DNA from: Aporrectodea caliginosa
Taxonomy: Eukaryota; Annelida; Clitellata; Crassiclitellata; Lumbricidae
Assembly: GCA_020284085.1 (NCBI GenBank)
Contig: JACEVL010000045.1
Coordinates: 1,465,196 to 1,529,195 of the forward strand
Direction of reading: 5' to 3'
Length of the DNA stretch: 64,000 nucleotides
Below the pieces are notes generated by a model, which worked only from the letters and a program-made list of their open reading frames with translations, was not told the DNA's origin and did no database searches. Positions 10,492-21,683 of this stretch are shown here, piece after piece. Position 1 is the stretch's first letter. The number at the start of each line of letters is the position of its first letter. The translations under genes and the position numbers were made by a program.

Positions 10492-12204
10492 CAGTGGCGG
10501 CGCCAGGGGGGTTAGGGGGCTTAGCCCCCTAACTGCGGCTCAGCCCCCAAACAAAAAGTGGGAAATCTCTGCCAATGCTTACTTCATAATAAGCCAACTG
10601 AACAGTGACCAACAGCAACGAAATCATCAACTATCTCAGGCAGTGAGGCAATTATATTACTTGATTATGATGGACAGGGTCACAGACTCACAGGGCCTAT
10701 TTTAATCTTTAGCTTTTTGTTATATTTTTATTTTTCTAGAATTTCCAAGTGTTGCCATGGATAATAATTCTTAAGTAAAGTGTTTTCAACTTCATGATGT
10801 TGATGTTTTAATGGGTTTGGTGTAGTATTGCATGATGGCTTTATTCCAACATGAAGTATTTCAGACACAAAAAGTGTGATTGGGAATGTAAGTTTGTCAT
10901 CATGTTGTTTGTACAGGAGGCATAGTTGCAGTTCAAATAAATTCATGTTTGAAAGTTTTCCTGTAGCAAAATGCTGTAATAACTTGTTAGGGATTTTATG
11001 TCGCTTATGTACATTAAATTTGTGCTTTACAAGGAAATAAACATTAGGATTTAACGTGTTTATTGTATAGTTTTCAATCAATCTAAGTGGAGAATAGTAA
11101 AACTTGCAAGAACCTGTTTCAAATCAATGCCCAGTAACAGCTGTAAGGGTCTATGAAAGAAGTAATTTGGGAACATCTTAAAGATTTTCTTGTGATAGAG
11201 CTCAAACTTCTGTACAGTATATTGATTCCATTGTCTGCAGGTTTTGTGTCGGGTATAGAAGAGGGAAGGGATGGAGGCATAGGCGCAACCACCCTATGGG
11301 ACCCGTAGGACGCGTCCCCCCAACTTTCGGGCAGGCTTGGACGGTCCCCCCAACTTTTGAAAATTTTGAGGTAAACAAGAGCCCAAAATGCACTCCATTT
11401 GGTATTAAATGCTCAAAATTGCGTCGTCGTCTGGGGCTCCGCCCCAGACCCCGTTGGCGGAGCTTACGACGCTCCCCCGTATCCCTATAGTCGTTAGGGG
11501 CTTCTTGCTTTCCGCAATCGCGGCTGTACGTGCACCTTCCGCACTCGCAATTTCCCCCACTCGAACGTTCTAGTAGGTCCGTCCCCTAACAAATCGCTGG
11601 ACCTGGCCGATAGAATACAGAGTAAGGCTAAAGCCGCTAAACTCAACTGAGTCTATAAGAATTCAGTGCAGGATGTTGCTGTATAATTTCACTCTAAACC
11701 TGTAGCCTACTTATCACGCTTTAAAATTCTACTAAGGCTCGCGGTAGAAGCCTAGGAGGACATTTCAATTTTTACTTCTGAGACTGCGAGTGGTATTCTT
11801 CTAAAACCTAAAATCTCAGTTTATTCATATAATAAAGTCATATTTTTTCACATATCTAGATGGTTTAGGTACTTTTATATCGAAATCATCGGTGAAAAAT
11901 TTGAGGTAAATTAGAGCCCAAAATGTACTGCATTTGGCATGAAATGCTCAAAATTGCGTCAGTTTCTGGGGCTCCGCCCCAGACCCCGATGGGAGAGCTT
12001 ACGACGCTCCCCATACCCCCTAGTCGTTAGCTTCTTGCCTTCGGCAATCGCAGCTCCCCCCTCAGACATTCTAGTAGGTCCCCCAACTTCTGGACCGTGG
12101 TTGCGCCTCTGGATGCAGGTACAGGAAGGGGAAAAGAGGGAGGGGAGAAAAGGAAGGGCTTAGGGCTACAGCCCCCCAAACCGGAAATCCTGGCGCCGCC
12201 ACTG
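10492..12204. mobile_element. hAT-like non-autonomous element with CAGTGGCGGCGCCAGG ends
   Basis: A perfect 8-bp target duplication TTGATCTC lies at 10484-10491 and 12205-12212, and the 16-bp terminal inverted repeats CAGTGGCGGCGCCAGG match exactly. G/C-rich subterminal stretches (TTAGGGGGCTTAGCCCCC) follow. An internal imperfect repeat (GGGGCTCCGCCCCAGACCCC) occurs at about 11430 and 11967. No transposase domain is seen. A 140-bp relative sits at 35815-35954. Confidence 0.88.
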
Positions 12205-12671
12205 TTGATCTCGGGTCCAAGCATAAGATAAACCTGCTGAAACACAAGGACGTTGGTGACCCTTATCGTTCTGACGAAGCCAATGACGGTATGCCTTAGG
12301 CTATGCCTCTTAGTCCAAGCACAATCACAGGCAGCGATATGTCTCCAAAGCAGCATCTACTTTAGTAAGTTCTGGCTCTGCCAAATTGGGTTGCAGAGTA
12401 ACGATGACTAAATTATCTTCTGAAAGCAAATGGGCAGGCACTGGAATGGCCTAAAGCTGAGATGTAGACGATTAAGCTGTCATTTGACAATTATTTTTAT
12501 AGGCCTATGCAATGTTTCTTTCAGACAGAACGCTCCGGAACGGCATTCCGTGAATTTTTTCAAGCTGCTAACAATTATTTTATTTACTTACATTTTTAAT
12601 AACAAATTATTTAGTTAATTTAATTTAATTTCAGCGTTTTCAGTGTTTTTGGTATTCAAGATGCTATAAAT

Positions 12672-15502
12672 TTTCTTGGCGGGTGATTACAACATAGACC
12701 TCCTTAAAGTCGACTCACACGCTCCTACTCGCACGTTCTTCAACCTACTTACCTCACATCGCTTTATACCAACTATCTTAAGACCAACTAGGATCACCCA
12801 AGACACTGCCACCCTAATTGACAATATTTTCACCAATGCACTGACAGATAACATTGACTCCGCCATACTAACCGAAGATATGTCTGACCATCTGCCTATT
12901 TATGTGGTGACTAACACTGATCGGACTAGTATAAAAGTAACTCCTACTCATGTGAAAAGAATAGTTAATCCCCTAACACAAAGTACATTCAATGATTTAT
13001 TGCGCGCCGAAGACTGGACGGGTGTTCATAAGGCTTGTGACCAGGGAAACGCAAATTTAGCATATACCGTATTCATGGATAAATACAAACTACTTTATGA
13101 GCAATCCTTTCCAATGAAAACTTACTCGTCTAGTAGACGAGATGAAATTAAACAGCCTTGGATGACTATTGCCTTATTGAAATCCTGCAGAAGGAAATCA
13201 CGTCTATATAAAAAGTATATAAAAAGTCCCTCGGTGGAAAATAGAACAAAGCTTGTAAAGTATAGAAACATATTCAAAAAGACTTGCAAAGCAGCAGAGA
13301 GACAATATTATGCAAGGAAAATTTTTGAATGTGAAAATGACTTGAATAAAACATGGCGCGTTATCAAACTACTCCTGCATGGTAATGGATCCACTGTTAT
13401 GCCAGATACCTTCTTCATTGATGACATGGAAAGTAAAGACAAAAACCTTATAGCTAATAAATTCAACGAATTTTTCACAGAGATTGGACCTAAACTAGCG
13501 GCGAAAATAACCCCAACTGACGCTTTGTTCTCTGATTTCCTAAAAACTCCTATGATATCCTCCATAGGCATTGGGTTAACATCTCCATCTGAGATAATAA
13601 CGATAGCCAAGGAGCTCAATACGACCCACAGTATGGGACTGGACGGAATTGACCCCAAAATTGCCAAGGCCTCAATAGAAGCCATCTCGCTTCCTCTAGC
13701 AGAGATAATAAACTGCTCTATTGCCTCAGGTGTAGTTCCAGAAAACCTAAAAATCGCAAAAATAACTCCAATCTTTAAAAACGGCGACAAGAAAATATTA
13801 GGCAATTATAGACCAATATCGGTGCTCCCATATTTCTCTAAATTTTTTGAAAAAATTATGCACGGAAGAATAATGGCATATGTGTCTGCAAAGAACATTC
13901 TATACAAAGGCCAGTATGGTTTTAGAAAAGGCTACTCTACCTACATGGCTGTCATGGAAATGTATGACAAGATCTCTGAGGCTAGAGACAGTAATTATTT
14001 CTCCATAGGTGTCTTTTTCGACTTATCGAAAGCATTCGACACAGTGAATCATGAAATTTTAATTAAAAAACTGGAAAACTACGGCATAAGGGGTATATGT
14101 CTAGATTGGATTAGAGACTATCTAAGGGGCAGAAGGCAATGCGTCGCATACAATGGTCAGATTTCACACATGCTAGACATTAAATGTGGCGTCCCTCAGG
14201 GATCTATATTAGGCCCGTTGCTATTTTTGATATATGTTAATGATATTGCGAACGCTTCACCATTACTCTGGTTCATTATGTTTGCTGATGACACTAATGT
14301 GTTCATGTCCGACAGCTCTTTAGTTGAACTAGTCAATAAGTTAAACACTGAATTGGTGAAGGTGGGTGATTGGTTTAAAGCGAACAAGCTATCCTTAAAC
14401 CTTGAGAAAACTAACTACATCCTCTTCTGCTCGAAGAGAAAAATAGCTCCCAATTACGACGATAAAATTACTATAGATATTGATAAGCAATGTATAAATA
14501 GAGTGGCCTCAGTTAAATTTTTAGGGGTCCACATAGATGAACTCTTATCCTGGAAAGACCATATAACCAACATTTCGACAAAGGTGGCTAAAAACATTGG
14601 CATTATTTCCCGTATTCGGCATCTCCTGCCACGTTACATACTTGTACAATTATACTATTCGCTAATACACCCTTACCTCTCATATTGTAATCTTATATGG
14701 GCATCCACTTATCGGACTCGGTTAGCTTGCCTGTCAACACTCCAGAAACGGGCTATAAGAATCTTGTGTAATGCACCTTTTAGAGCACATACCAAAAGTC
14801 TATTTCTGAATCTGGGAATATTGCCATTTGAAAGCATTAACAAATTGCAAGTGGGGCTATTTATGTACAAATGCCACATGAATTTAATACCTGAAAGCTT
14901 TAACCGATGGTTCTGTAAAAATTCTGAAATTCATGACCATCAAACACGTTCTTCTAAAAAGTATCATCAGTGCAGTATGCGTACTAAAATTAGGCAACAT
15001 AGCATTAGAATCTATGGACCGGTACTGTGGAATTCCTTGCCAAATGAACTCACTCGCATCCCAACGCTATATCTGTTTAAATATAATCTAAAGACGTATT
15101 ATATGGCTGAACTTAATTAGATAACCTATGGTCTTATTCGTGTCAAACTGTGTTTTATTGTAAGGAATTGTGTGCTTGGTGCACTGATCTCGTCTGCAGA
15201 AACAGACTGCGTCTTTATGTTTACTATGTTTTTTTAATTGTGTTAATTGTGTTCATACAAGCTTATGACTTTCAAAGGAAATAAAAAAGACATTAACCTG
15301 TGTACTACGACCAATTGTAAACCTTGTAAACCAATTGTAAAGCATGTTTGAGTAATGCCTGCTAGTAATAGGGCGACCCTGTTAGCGGAACCTGTTGTTC
15401 CTTTGGGTCTTCCCATTGTCACTGGATTGTCTTGCCTGTCTAATTGCTGATTGTGAATTGTTTGGTGAACAATAAAGTATTCATTGATTGATTGATTGAT
15501 AA
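12672..15502 (+). mobile_element. LINE C: 5'-truncated APE-type non-LTR retrotransposon with intact frame
   Basis: It begins mid-endonuclease (the frame opens right after an in-frame TAA at 12667-12669) and runs uninterrupted to a TAG at 15118-15120. A 380-base 3' UTR follows, ending AACAATAAAG...(ATTG)n, the tail. The unbroken frame implies a recent insertion into the hAT element that contains it. Related 3' ends occur at about 18600-18675, 27145-27225 and 61195-61245. Confidence 0.9.
12676..15120 (+). CDS. LINE C polyprotein remainder: endonuclease C-half plus complete reverse transcriptase
   Basis: An 814-codon open frame. The endonuclease half has AGDYNIDLLK and TEDMSDHLPI. The RT has FKNGDKKILGNYRPISVLP, GQYGFRKGYSTYMAV, FFDLSKAFDTVNHEI (motif A), GVPQGSILGPLLFLIYVND (motif B'), FADDTNVF (motif C), then LSLNLEKTNYI and the SVKFLGVHID thumb. 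No ATG exists at the left edge, since the 5' half was lost by truncation. It has all RT catalytic residues but lacks a full endonuclease, so it is probably immobile. Clade assignment (CR1/Jockey/Daphne-like) is uncertain. Confidence 0.93.
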   Translation: MAGDYNIDLLKVDSHAPTRTFFNLLTSHRFIPTILRPTRITQDTATLIDNIFTNALTDNIDSAILTEDMSDHLPIYVVTNTDRTSIKVTPTHVKRIVNPLTQSTFNDLLRAEDWTGVHKACDQGNANLAYTVFMDKYKLLYEQSFPMKTYSSSRRDEIKQPWMTIALLKSCRRKSRLYKKYIKSPSVENRTKLVKYRNIFKKTCKAAERQYYARKIFECENDLNKTWRVIKLLLHGNGSTVMPDTFFIDDMESKDKNLIANKFNEFFTEIGPKLAAKITPTDALFSDFLKTPMISSIGIGLTSPSEIITIAKELNTTHSMGLDGIDPKIAKASIEAISLPLAEIINCSIASGVVPENLKIAKITPIFKNGDKKILGNYRPISVLPYFSKFFEKIMHGRIMAYVSAKNILYKGQYGFRKGYSTYMAVMEMYDKISEARDSNYFSIGVFFDLSKAFDTVNHEILIKKLENYGIRGICLDWIRDYLRGRRQCVAYNGQISHMLDIKCGVPQGSILGPLLFLIYVNDIANASPLLWFIMFADDTNVFMSDSSLVELVNKLNTELVKVGDWFKANKLSLNLEKTNYILFCSKRKIAPNYDDKITIDIDKQCINRVASVKFLGVHIDELLSWKDHITNISTKVAKNIGIISRIRHLLPRYILVQLYYSLIHPYLSYCNLIWASTYRTRLACLSTLQKRAIRILCNAPFRAHTKSLFLNLGILPFESINKLQVGLFMYKCHMNLIPESFNRWFCKNSEIHDHQTRSSKKYHQCSMRTKIRQHSIRIYGPVLWNSLPNELTRIPTLYLFKYNLKTYYMAELN

Positions 15503-15843
15503 AATTAGAGGCTCAGGTTTAGGCCTTCGGAACCCTTGCAATGTCTTCCATAACTGTTCTGGAATTGTTCAGTTCCGGAACATTTTTTATTGAAAAACAC
15601 TGCTTATATAAAAAATATCGCGATTATCCTAAAGTTTTCTTTTTATGCAAAATTCTTGACTGTTGGAGAACGTTGGACTTGTAGCTGCATACGACGACGT
15701 TGTTCTTACGCAAGAAATAGTGCAGTAATAATATTTATCATGTAAAATTTGTTAAACCGTCCAAACCCGGGTTACCCGGGTTTTCACGCCGGTCAAACCC
15801 GAAACCCGGGTTTCGAAAAAAGACCCCGGGTTTGCATTCCCTA

Positions 15844-16417
15844 CCCAGAGCGAATTCACTTCAAGGTCCTCTCGCTAACCTACAACTCTCTACAATACTC
15901 CCAGCCCAGATATCTCCGCGAACTCTTTCACCATCCAGCCAACCCGCTCTACCCGATCACCCTCCGTTCTCACTATTTCTAGACCCCCAGCCACAACTCA
16001 TCTCAAGTTCTCCAACCGAGCAATATCCAACACTGCACCGCGCTCTCTGAACGATCTACCTCCTGAATTCCGCAGACTTTTTCGGTTCCTCCACCATCAT
16101 CGCCAATCATCCACCATCATCTGCCTCAGGCTCTCTCTATCCATCACCCCTAAGGCTTTCCACTCGAAACTAAAGTCTCTCCTTTTCAAGAACTCTTATC
16201 CTGACTCTTCTGATCCTGTACCTTCCAATCCTCGACCTAAAAGACACCCGCCTTAACATCTGCTGTGCCTCTCTGATCCTCTGGAAACCGGACTCGGACC
16301 TCCCTCGACTACTCTTTGGACAACCCTCTGACTAGACGCAGCGCCGTGAATAAGCTGGTGCCCTGCGCTTGGCTTTCGAGTGGCGCTTTAGAAGTTTGAG
16401 ATTACGATTACGATTAC
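15844..16417 (+). pseudogene. LINE A 3' end: RT C-terminus, 3' UTR and (GATTAC)n tail
   Basis: It starts with the duplicated target CCCAGAGC, then continues the RT C-terminus in broken frames (RIHFKVLSLTYNSLQ, SQPRYLREL; later SRPPATTHLKFSNRAI-type wording). A 3' UTR follows with GGTGCCCTGCGCTTGGC and GGCGCTTTAGAAGTTTGAG. It ends in GATTACGATTACGATTACG, the family's tail. The same end occurs at 49862-50519 (minus) and at 920-1014. Confidence 0.88.
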
Positions 16418-16825
16418 GAAACCAGCTTAAGAGATCGCTCTTTTTCTTTCTTCTATTCCATATAATTGCCCATGTTTCAACCTTTGTGTAATACTCTTGT
16501 CATTAAGTTTTTCATAAGGTTTGCTTTGCAAATGCATAATTATTTTCAGTTTCTTATGATTAGTTGGTGCTCCACAAGTCACATTTTTATACCCGAAATG
16601 TCTGCCAAAGTAATACATTATCATATAAAAAATATTATGCAAATACAAAAGCAGGTTCTCAGGAAGACAAAGCTGAAGATTAACAGAATGCTTACATGAC
16701 AATTTAGCAAAGAGCCGAGTTATGTAAAATTGCAATCATTTCCAGAAGGCATCACTGTGACTATGAGACAACGAAAAAACCACATAATTGTAAATTATGC
16801 TAAGCAGAACTGTTTTCCATGGAAC

Positions 16826-17099
16826 TAATGTAATGTAATGTAATTAGTAATTTATATAGCGCTGCTCACAGCCGTGGCTCACAACCGTGGCCATTCAGTA
16901 ATAATAACATTACAGCTGTATTAGATATTGCCTTCCTTCGAAAGTTCAGAAGTGTAAACACGACCATACAATAGATCATCAGTGATGCTGAGCAACTGAG
17001 CTCAAGGACCCTACACAGTGACCGCTGCAGTGGATGCTCAAACGAGTACTCTCCATGTTACACGCCGAGCGCTCTAACCCATTGGCTACCATGCCCCAA
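16826..17099 (-). mobile_element. tRNA-derived SINE, minus strand, (TTACA)n tail
   Basis: On the minus strand it starts GGGGCATGGTAGCCAATGGG with TTAGAGCGCTCGG (A-box-like). A degenerate B box (CGTTTGAGCATCC) follows, then a body containing GGCGCTATATAAATTAC. It ends in CATTACATTACATTA (plus-strand TAATG repeats at 16828-16846). Confidence 0.7.
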
Positions 17100-17164
17100 C
17101 TACAACCAGTAACAAAGATAAGACAACTGGATATGTCAGGATTGCAATACCTTATTACCCAAAC

Positions 17165-17372
17165 AGAATCAGAACACTCTTTCTCGGCTGCTGGTTCTCA
17201 ATGGTGACCATCAGATTGGCCAACTCAGTAGACTCCTTCAAGTCCAAGCTTAAATCCCATTTGTTTGCTAAGGCTTATCCCGCTTGTTAGTTGTTTGTGA
17301 GGCGCCTGTGTAGTGGTATGGCTGCATCACGGTGCCATATAAATTGTCATTATTATTATTATTACTTGGATA
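17165..17372 (+). pseudogene. LINE 3' fragment (RT C-terminus, (ATT)n tail)
   Basis: It encodes ANSVDSFKSKLKSHLFAKAY followed by a stop and GGCGCCTGTGTAGTGGTATG, and ends in (ATT)n. The C-terminal VDSFKSKLK..LF wording is typical of CR1/L2 ORF2 ends. A second member of the same family ends at 61265-61456. Confidence 0.75.
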
Positions 17373-17591
17373 AAACCAGTATCAAAGAATGAGAAACAAT
17401 TTGCTGTGTAAGGTACATGCAGTTTGAACATGATTCAGACAATGAAGTATTTGTAAACAACCGCAGCTAACCTCAACAACAGACTCTTATACTGTTCGGT
17501 TACCACACTCAATTGTTCAAGCTAAGCCACGGAACCACAATAGAACAAACATTTTCAATTATTAAGACCAGTCAATGTGTAACAGTTTAAA

Positions 17592-17713
17592 TTATGTATT
17601 TGTTTTCTCTTCCACTGCAGTGGCATTTTCATTTGATATCTTTTCTTTTTCTTGTCTGTTTCTTTTTGCTTCCAAATACGTTCTTGGGGGTAGTGGAAGA
17701 AAGCCACACAGAC
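17592..17713 (-). CDS. MRPS16: MRPS16 last coding exon
   Basis: On the minus strand the acceptor ctttctttttAG is followed by two bases that complete the split glycine. Next come LCGFLPLPPRTYLEAKRNRQ, a basic/acidic tail and TAA at 17594-17592. Joined to the upstream exon this reads HLLG-LCGFLPLPP, the bS16 pattern. The product from the 19327 ATG would be 119 residues, slightly shorter than mammalian MRPS16. No clear AATAAA is seen just downstream. Confidence 0.85.
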
Positions 17714-18211
17714 CTAAAAAGAAAGCACAGAGAAACAAAAGGCATTACATTTTAACACAATTTTTTCATCTCAGAATTAACATTTCATGATAAATTTGAA
17801 CTGATCTGGACTTCGCACTATTCACACAAGCATATTCAAACAATCCTTACTTTAGTTTTAAAATGAGTGATAAGTACAAAGACATGCCAAATATCAATTA
17901 AAATATGAATCAAACCAACAAATCCTAAATTGCATAATTGCACAAGTACAGAACAGTCAAGAATAAAAAAACTGACAGTAAATAACAGTGTCCCTTGTAG
18001 ATGCATACAAAATTTGAGCACTTTATCCACTAAAACTGATGATGCTTGTGACGTAATCCAAATTATGCATACCATTCAAGAGTTTTCAAAGCCAAGCTTC
18101 TGATATACTTAACCACAATTAGAGTCCCATGATTAGTCATCATTCATTCATTCATAAATTTATATAGCGCCCCTTCCAGAGGACTACTCACAGGCGCTCA
18201 TCACTCTCCAG

Positions 18212-18946
18212 TAGTGATGTAGCTTTTCCGGAAAAATATTTTGCGGAAAATTTTCCGCAGAACCGGAAAAATACATTCAACTCATAATGTCAGATTTCAG
18301 TATGAGACGACACTAGAAAATGTCTGTTTTTTTAAAGTTCCTTTAATTTACAGTATTTCTGTCAATGCAGGCAATGTTCACCTTGAAAGAATTAAAATTA
18401 AGATTAAGTACTGTTCATTAGAGGTTCAGTTTGATATGTTTGATAATTGAGATATGTTTGATATGCTGTTAGTGATAATCGAGATATCTTGAACTAGATA
18501 GCAATCACAACTGCCTCTAGATTTTACTATCTGGTAATGGGTGACCATAATTTAGTGGGATACTTATACCTTCAGGGCCTCTTGTTACCCTGACGATGAA
18601 AACTGTTTTATTGTAAATGCACTGTTCGAAAGGTTAACAATAAATGATGATTGATCGATTGATTGATTGATTGGTTGTTGGGCCTTGTGAACACATTGAA
18701 CAGTAAGCACTAACACTGCCACAGTGCCATCTATTGAATAAACATCAGGAATAACTACCCGGTACATAAGATAGTATAGAGTAAATGATGTTTAAACATT
18801 ATTATGCATAAATTAAATTGTTATTTAGTAATATTATATTGATGGAAAAATATCGGAAAATTTTCCGGAAAAAACACTGGAAATTTTCCGAAATTTTCCG
18901 GAAAAATATGAAATTTTCCGGACAATTTTTCCGCCTCACAACACTA
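18212..18946. mobile_element. Non-autonomous hAT-like element with TTTTCCGGAAAA subterminal repeats
   Basis: It is flanked by a perfect 8-bp target duplication CTCTCCAG (18204-18211 and 18947-18954). Its ends TAGTGATGT and the complement of ACAACACTA form a short inverted repeat. Both termini are crowded with TTTTCCGG/CCGGAAAA palindromes. It sits in the MRPS16 intron, inside an older SINE/LINE tail (GCGCC...GGCGCTC). A LINE C-type 3' end with a (GATT)n tail lies inside it at about 18600-18675. Confidence 0.85.
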
Positions 18947-19089
18947 CTCTCCAGTTATAAATGATGCTTAATTTTTGACGTCGTTATTGATGATTACACT
19001 AGGCAACACTCCAAATCAATTGTATTACAGAAGATAGCATAATCATGCAGAGCTATAATAGTATTCAAATGTGTTTGCCAAGTTCTTAC

Positions 19090-19335
19090 CTAAGAGATGC
19101 TCAACCGGTGGTGATGGTGTAGCACCTCTTGCTATCCAATAGCGTACACGCTCAAAGTTGATAGCCACCAATTTTTCATTGTGCTTGTTTGGCATTGGGT
19201 CAAAAGATCCGACCTGCTCAAAGGGTGGATCTTTTTGAGCTTTATGGCGACGAATTACAACAACCTGATAGAAAGGTCTGTTGGCACATCCAAGCCGTGC
19301 CAATCGAATTGCCAAAGAAGTCCTCATCTCATAAA
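19090..19335 (-). CDS. MRPS16: Mitochondrial ribosomal protein bS16m (MRPS16), internal or first coding exon
   Basis: The product is a core protein of the mitoribosome small subunit. Reading on the minus strand, the exon follows the acceptor tgttgcAG and ends before GTAAGA. It encodes IRLARLGCANRPFYQVVV, then QVGSFDPMPN and INFERVRYWIARGATPSPPV, the bS16 core fold in order. The first in-frame ATG is at 19327. Two bases plus two codons precede it after the acceptor, so an upstream exon may supply the true start and the import signal. It ends one base into a glycine codon, matching the downstream exon. Confidence 0.92.
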
Positions 19336-20706
19336 CTGCAACATCATACATACACTGTATAACCATCTTTAAACACTGTACCTCACAGCAAAGGTGCCAT
19401 CTCAAATAATATATGCACATCTGCATATAAAGTCCCTGCGTCTACAAGCTTTACAATTTCAGAGTGTTCAAAATTGTCAACTCTAACTGGAAAACTTCAT
19501 TTCCCAGTTTGTGACAATCTGCTGAAATATTAAAATGCTGCAGTGCTTTTTGACTAGCTATAAACATAACATGTAACATAACAACGTCCAAGACATTTAA
19601 TCAGGTGCGTAGCGAATCCCTGAAACCGCAATCCCTGGAATTGGATATCCACCGGATCCCTTAACCTTTAGACTCCTAAAACAACAAAATTATTCGGGCA
19701 AATCTAACATTCAGGAGAATAGCCCGTCCTTGCAAGCTTTTTAAAAGTTGCAAGTGTCTACTGTGAAACTATCCCCCAAACCAATCCACGAGTCTACAAT
19801 TCTTGCACTGAAGGTCTGCTCTAATGTTGTTTTAGGTTTTGCCAGAAAATTCTGCTGTAGAACACTGGAGCAAGGACAGGGACGATGAACACGCCACACG
19901 TCGAATAAGAGTAAACCGAGTAACACTCTTGGCAGTTGACCTTACAGGAAAGTCTCAACAGTGAGGCAATCGTTTCCCAAGCTCCATATAAGTCTGTAAC
20001 CAGATAGTAGTTTCAGTTTAACGACACTGTGTGATAGCAAAGATCATTAGCGTCGCCCTCCTCCTTCATCCAGGCTTAAGACTGGCACTGTCTGACACTA
20101 GGGCGCGGACGTACAGTGGCGGAGTTCATAACCAGATGTAAAGTGCGTGAGCGATAATATAACAATAAATAATAGAAAAGGTAATTAGTTGAGTGTGGGC
20201 TTCTGTATCGAATTTAACTGCTCCGCGTAGTGAATGCAATCTAAATGACTGATCATGAAAAATCACAAAATTATTGTATATTTAAAAATGCCACAGAGAG
20301 TTTATTAATTAATATGAGTCTACACACATTTGTTTGTGAGTCGTGACTTTGAAGTCCACTTGGTACAACTCCGAATTACATATTTAAAAGAGTCTTCCAT
20401 TGCGCAGAGCAATACGGTCAAAGTGTGCACTAGCGCCCCCAAGGAATCTATAATCAATATTCGTTTTATTCAACAAATCTAGCTGTCATAGAGGCAACTA
20501 GTCCTTTATTCATCACTCCGAAGGCTTTTCCATTTCAAACAGAATAGAAGTGCACCTCTTCACGAATTATGTTGCATTATTATAGTTGTAATCGACATCT
20601 TGTAGTGGCGCAACTCTGTCCCACGTGTTGTTTCAGTACTTATCGTATATTCGTTTTATTGAGTGGAGGTAGGAGTTAGTGAAGTACATGCTTAGGGTTG
20701 TGTAAT
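19336..20706. other. Presumed MRPS16 5' region; no exon recognised
   Basis: An upstream MRPS16 exon and promoter are expected here on the minus strand, but I could not identify them. CAGTGGCGGAG at 20114 resembles a hAT-like end without a partner. Confidence 0.4.
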
Positions 20707-20714
20707 ATCATCGG

Positions 20715-21019
20715 TAGGGTAGTCCCTAATTCACGGTCAAAAAGTGAAAAAATCACGGCATACTTTTGCAAAAATCAAAAAATTCACGGCACCGTGCAAA
20801 AAAATTCACGGCACCGTGCAAAAATTTTTCCGATGACCTTTTTTTTGGGTCGTCGGCACCATTTTGGACGTGTTTTTGTAGAAAAAGTGCTGAAAATGTG
20901 AAAATCACGGAAAATCACGGCAAAAGGCAAAATTCACGGCAAACGGCAAAATTCACGGCAAACGGCGAAATTCACGGTTTCCGTGATCTCCGTGAATTCG
21001 TGATTTAGGGACTACCCTA
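20715..21019. mobile_element. hAT-like MITE with TTCACGG/CCGTGAA subterminal repeats
   Basis: The perfect 8-bp target duplication ATCATCGG lies at 20707-20714 and 21020-21027. The terminal inverted repeats are TAGGGTAGTCCCTAA and its complement. The 305-bp interior repeats ATCACGGCA, TTCACGGCACCGTGCAAAAA and TTCACGGCAAACGG, roughly 12 CACGG cores. No coding capacity. Confidence 0.92.
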
Positions 21020-21683
21020 ATCATCGGCTATATTAGCTAGTTCAGAGACTGTTGGAAAGGCTTAGGCCTAATTGTTCTAACAAAACAATCTGAGCTCTCC
21101 CTTCGACCAAGGGCGCACGATAGAGTTCTCGCGGAGGCAGCTGCTCGAATGCGAAGAACCTTTCTTAATTATTCGTATGTCATATTCTGATCATTCTTGT
21201 ATTTGAATTTACACGTTTATGTGTAATGTCGTTTGTAACTCAGAATGCGGTCTGCAACTGTGAATAGGCCTACTTACTTACTTTCCATATAACATCGTCG
21301 GTTAGCGATGACGATTTGAATCTGACGTCTTTACTTGAAGGCGAAAAAATGAACCTCTCGAATGGGGTTTTAAACAACGACTTTTAAAGCACCGATCTGT
21401 TATTTTGATCTGTAATTTATGGGCAGTTCGATGCTTTTTATTCGGGTTTTCATTTATCTGTTGTATTGGTAAAAATGACAAATCCAGCAGTTCGACAGGT
21501 ATTAATTGTATATATAATAAAAACAGTTATTATGTATTATTTGTAAAGCGTGGTGCTTCTGCGACGGAAAATGCCGCCACACAACCCGTGAAAACTTACT
21601 TCTGCGGTGGACATTTTTTCACATTTTATCTAAAAACGACCCTAACCATAACCGACCGTCACAGCGCTTAACCTGACCATAGC

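Larger units (their letters stand above)
9645..15843. mobile_element. hAT transposon with AACCCGGGTT subterminal palindromes, inserted in LINE A
   Basis: The 8-bp target duplication CCCAGAGC flanks it (9637-9644 and 15844-15851), and the interrupted LINE reads straight across. The right end is ...TGCAAACCC's complement then ATTCCCTA. The left end is TAATTCACTGCAAACCC. Each subterminal region (9680-9755 and 15764-15835) carries multiple AACCCGGGTT/ACCCGGG palindromes. Inside are a BED zinc-finger start (10059), a SINE, a second hAT-like element and LINE C. The left terminus partly resembles LINE sequence, so the exact left base is uncertain. A relative of its left end lies at 28704. Confidence 0.8.
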
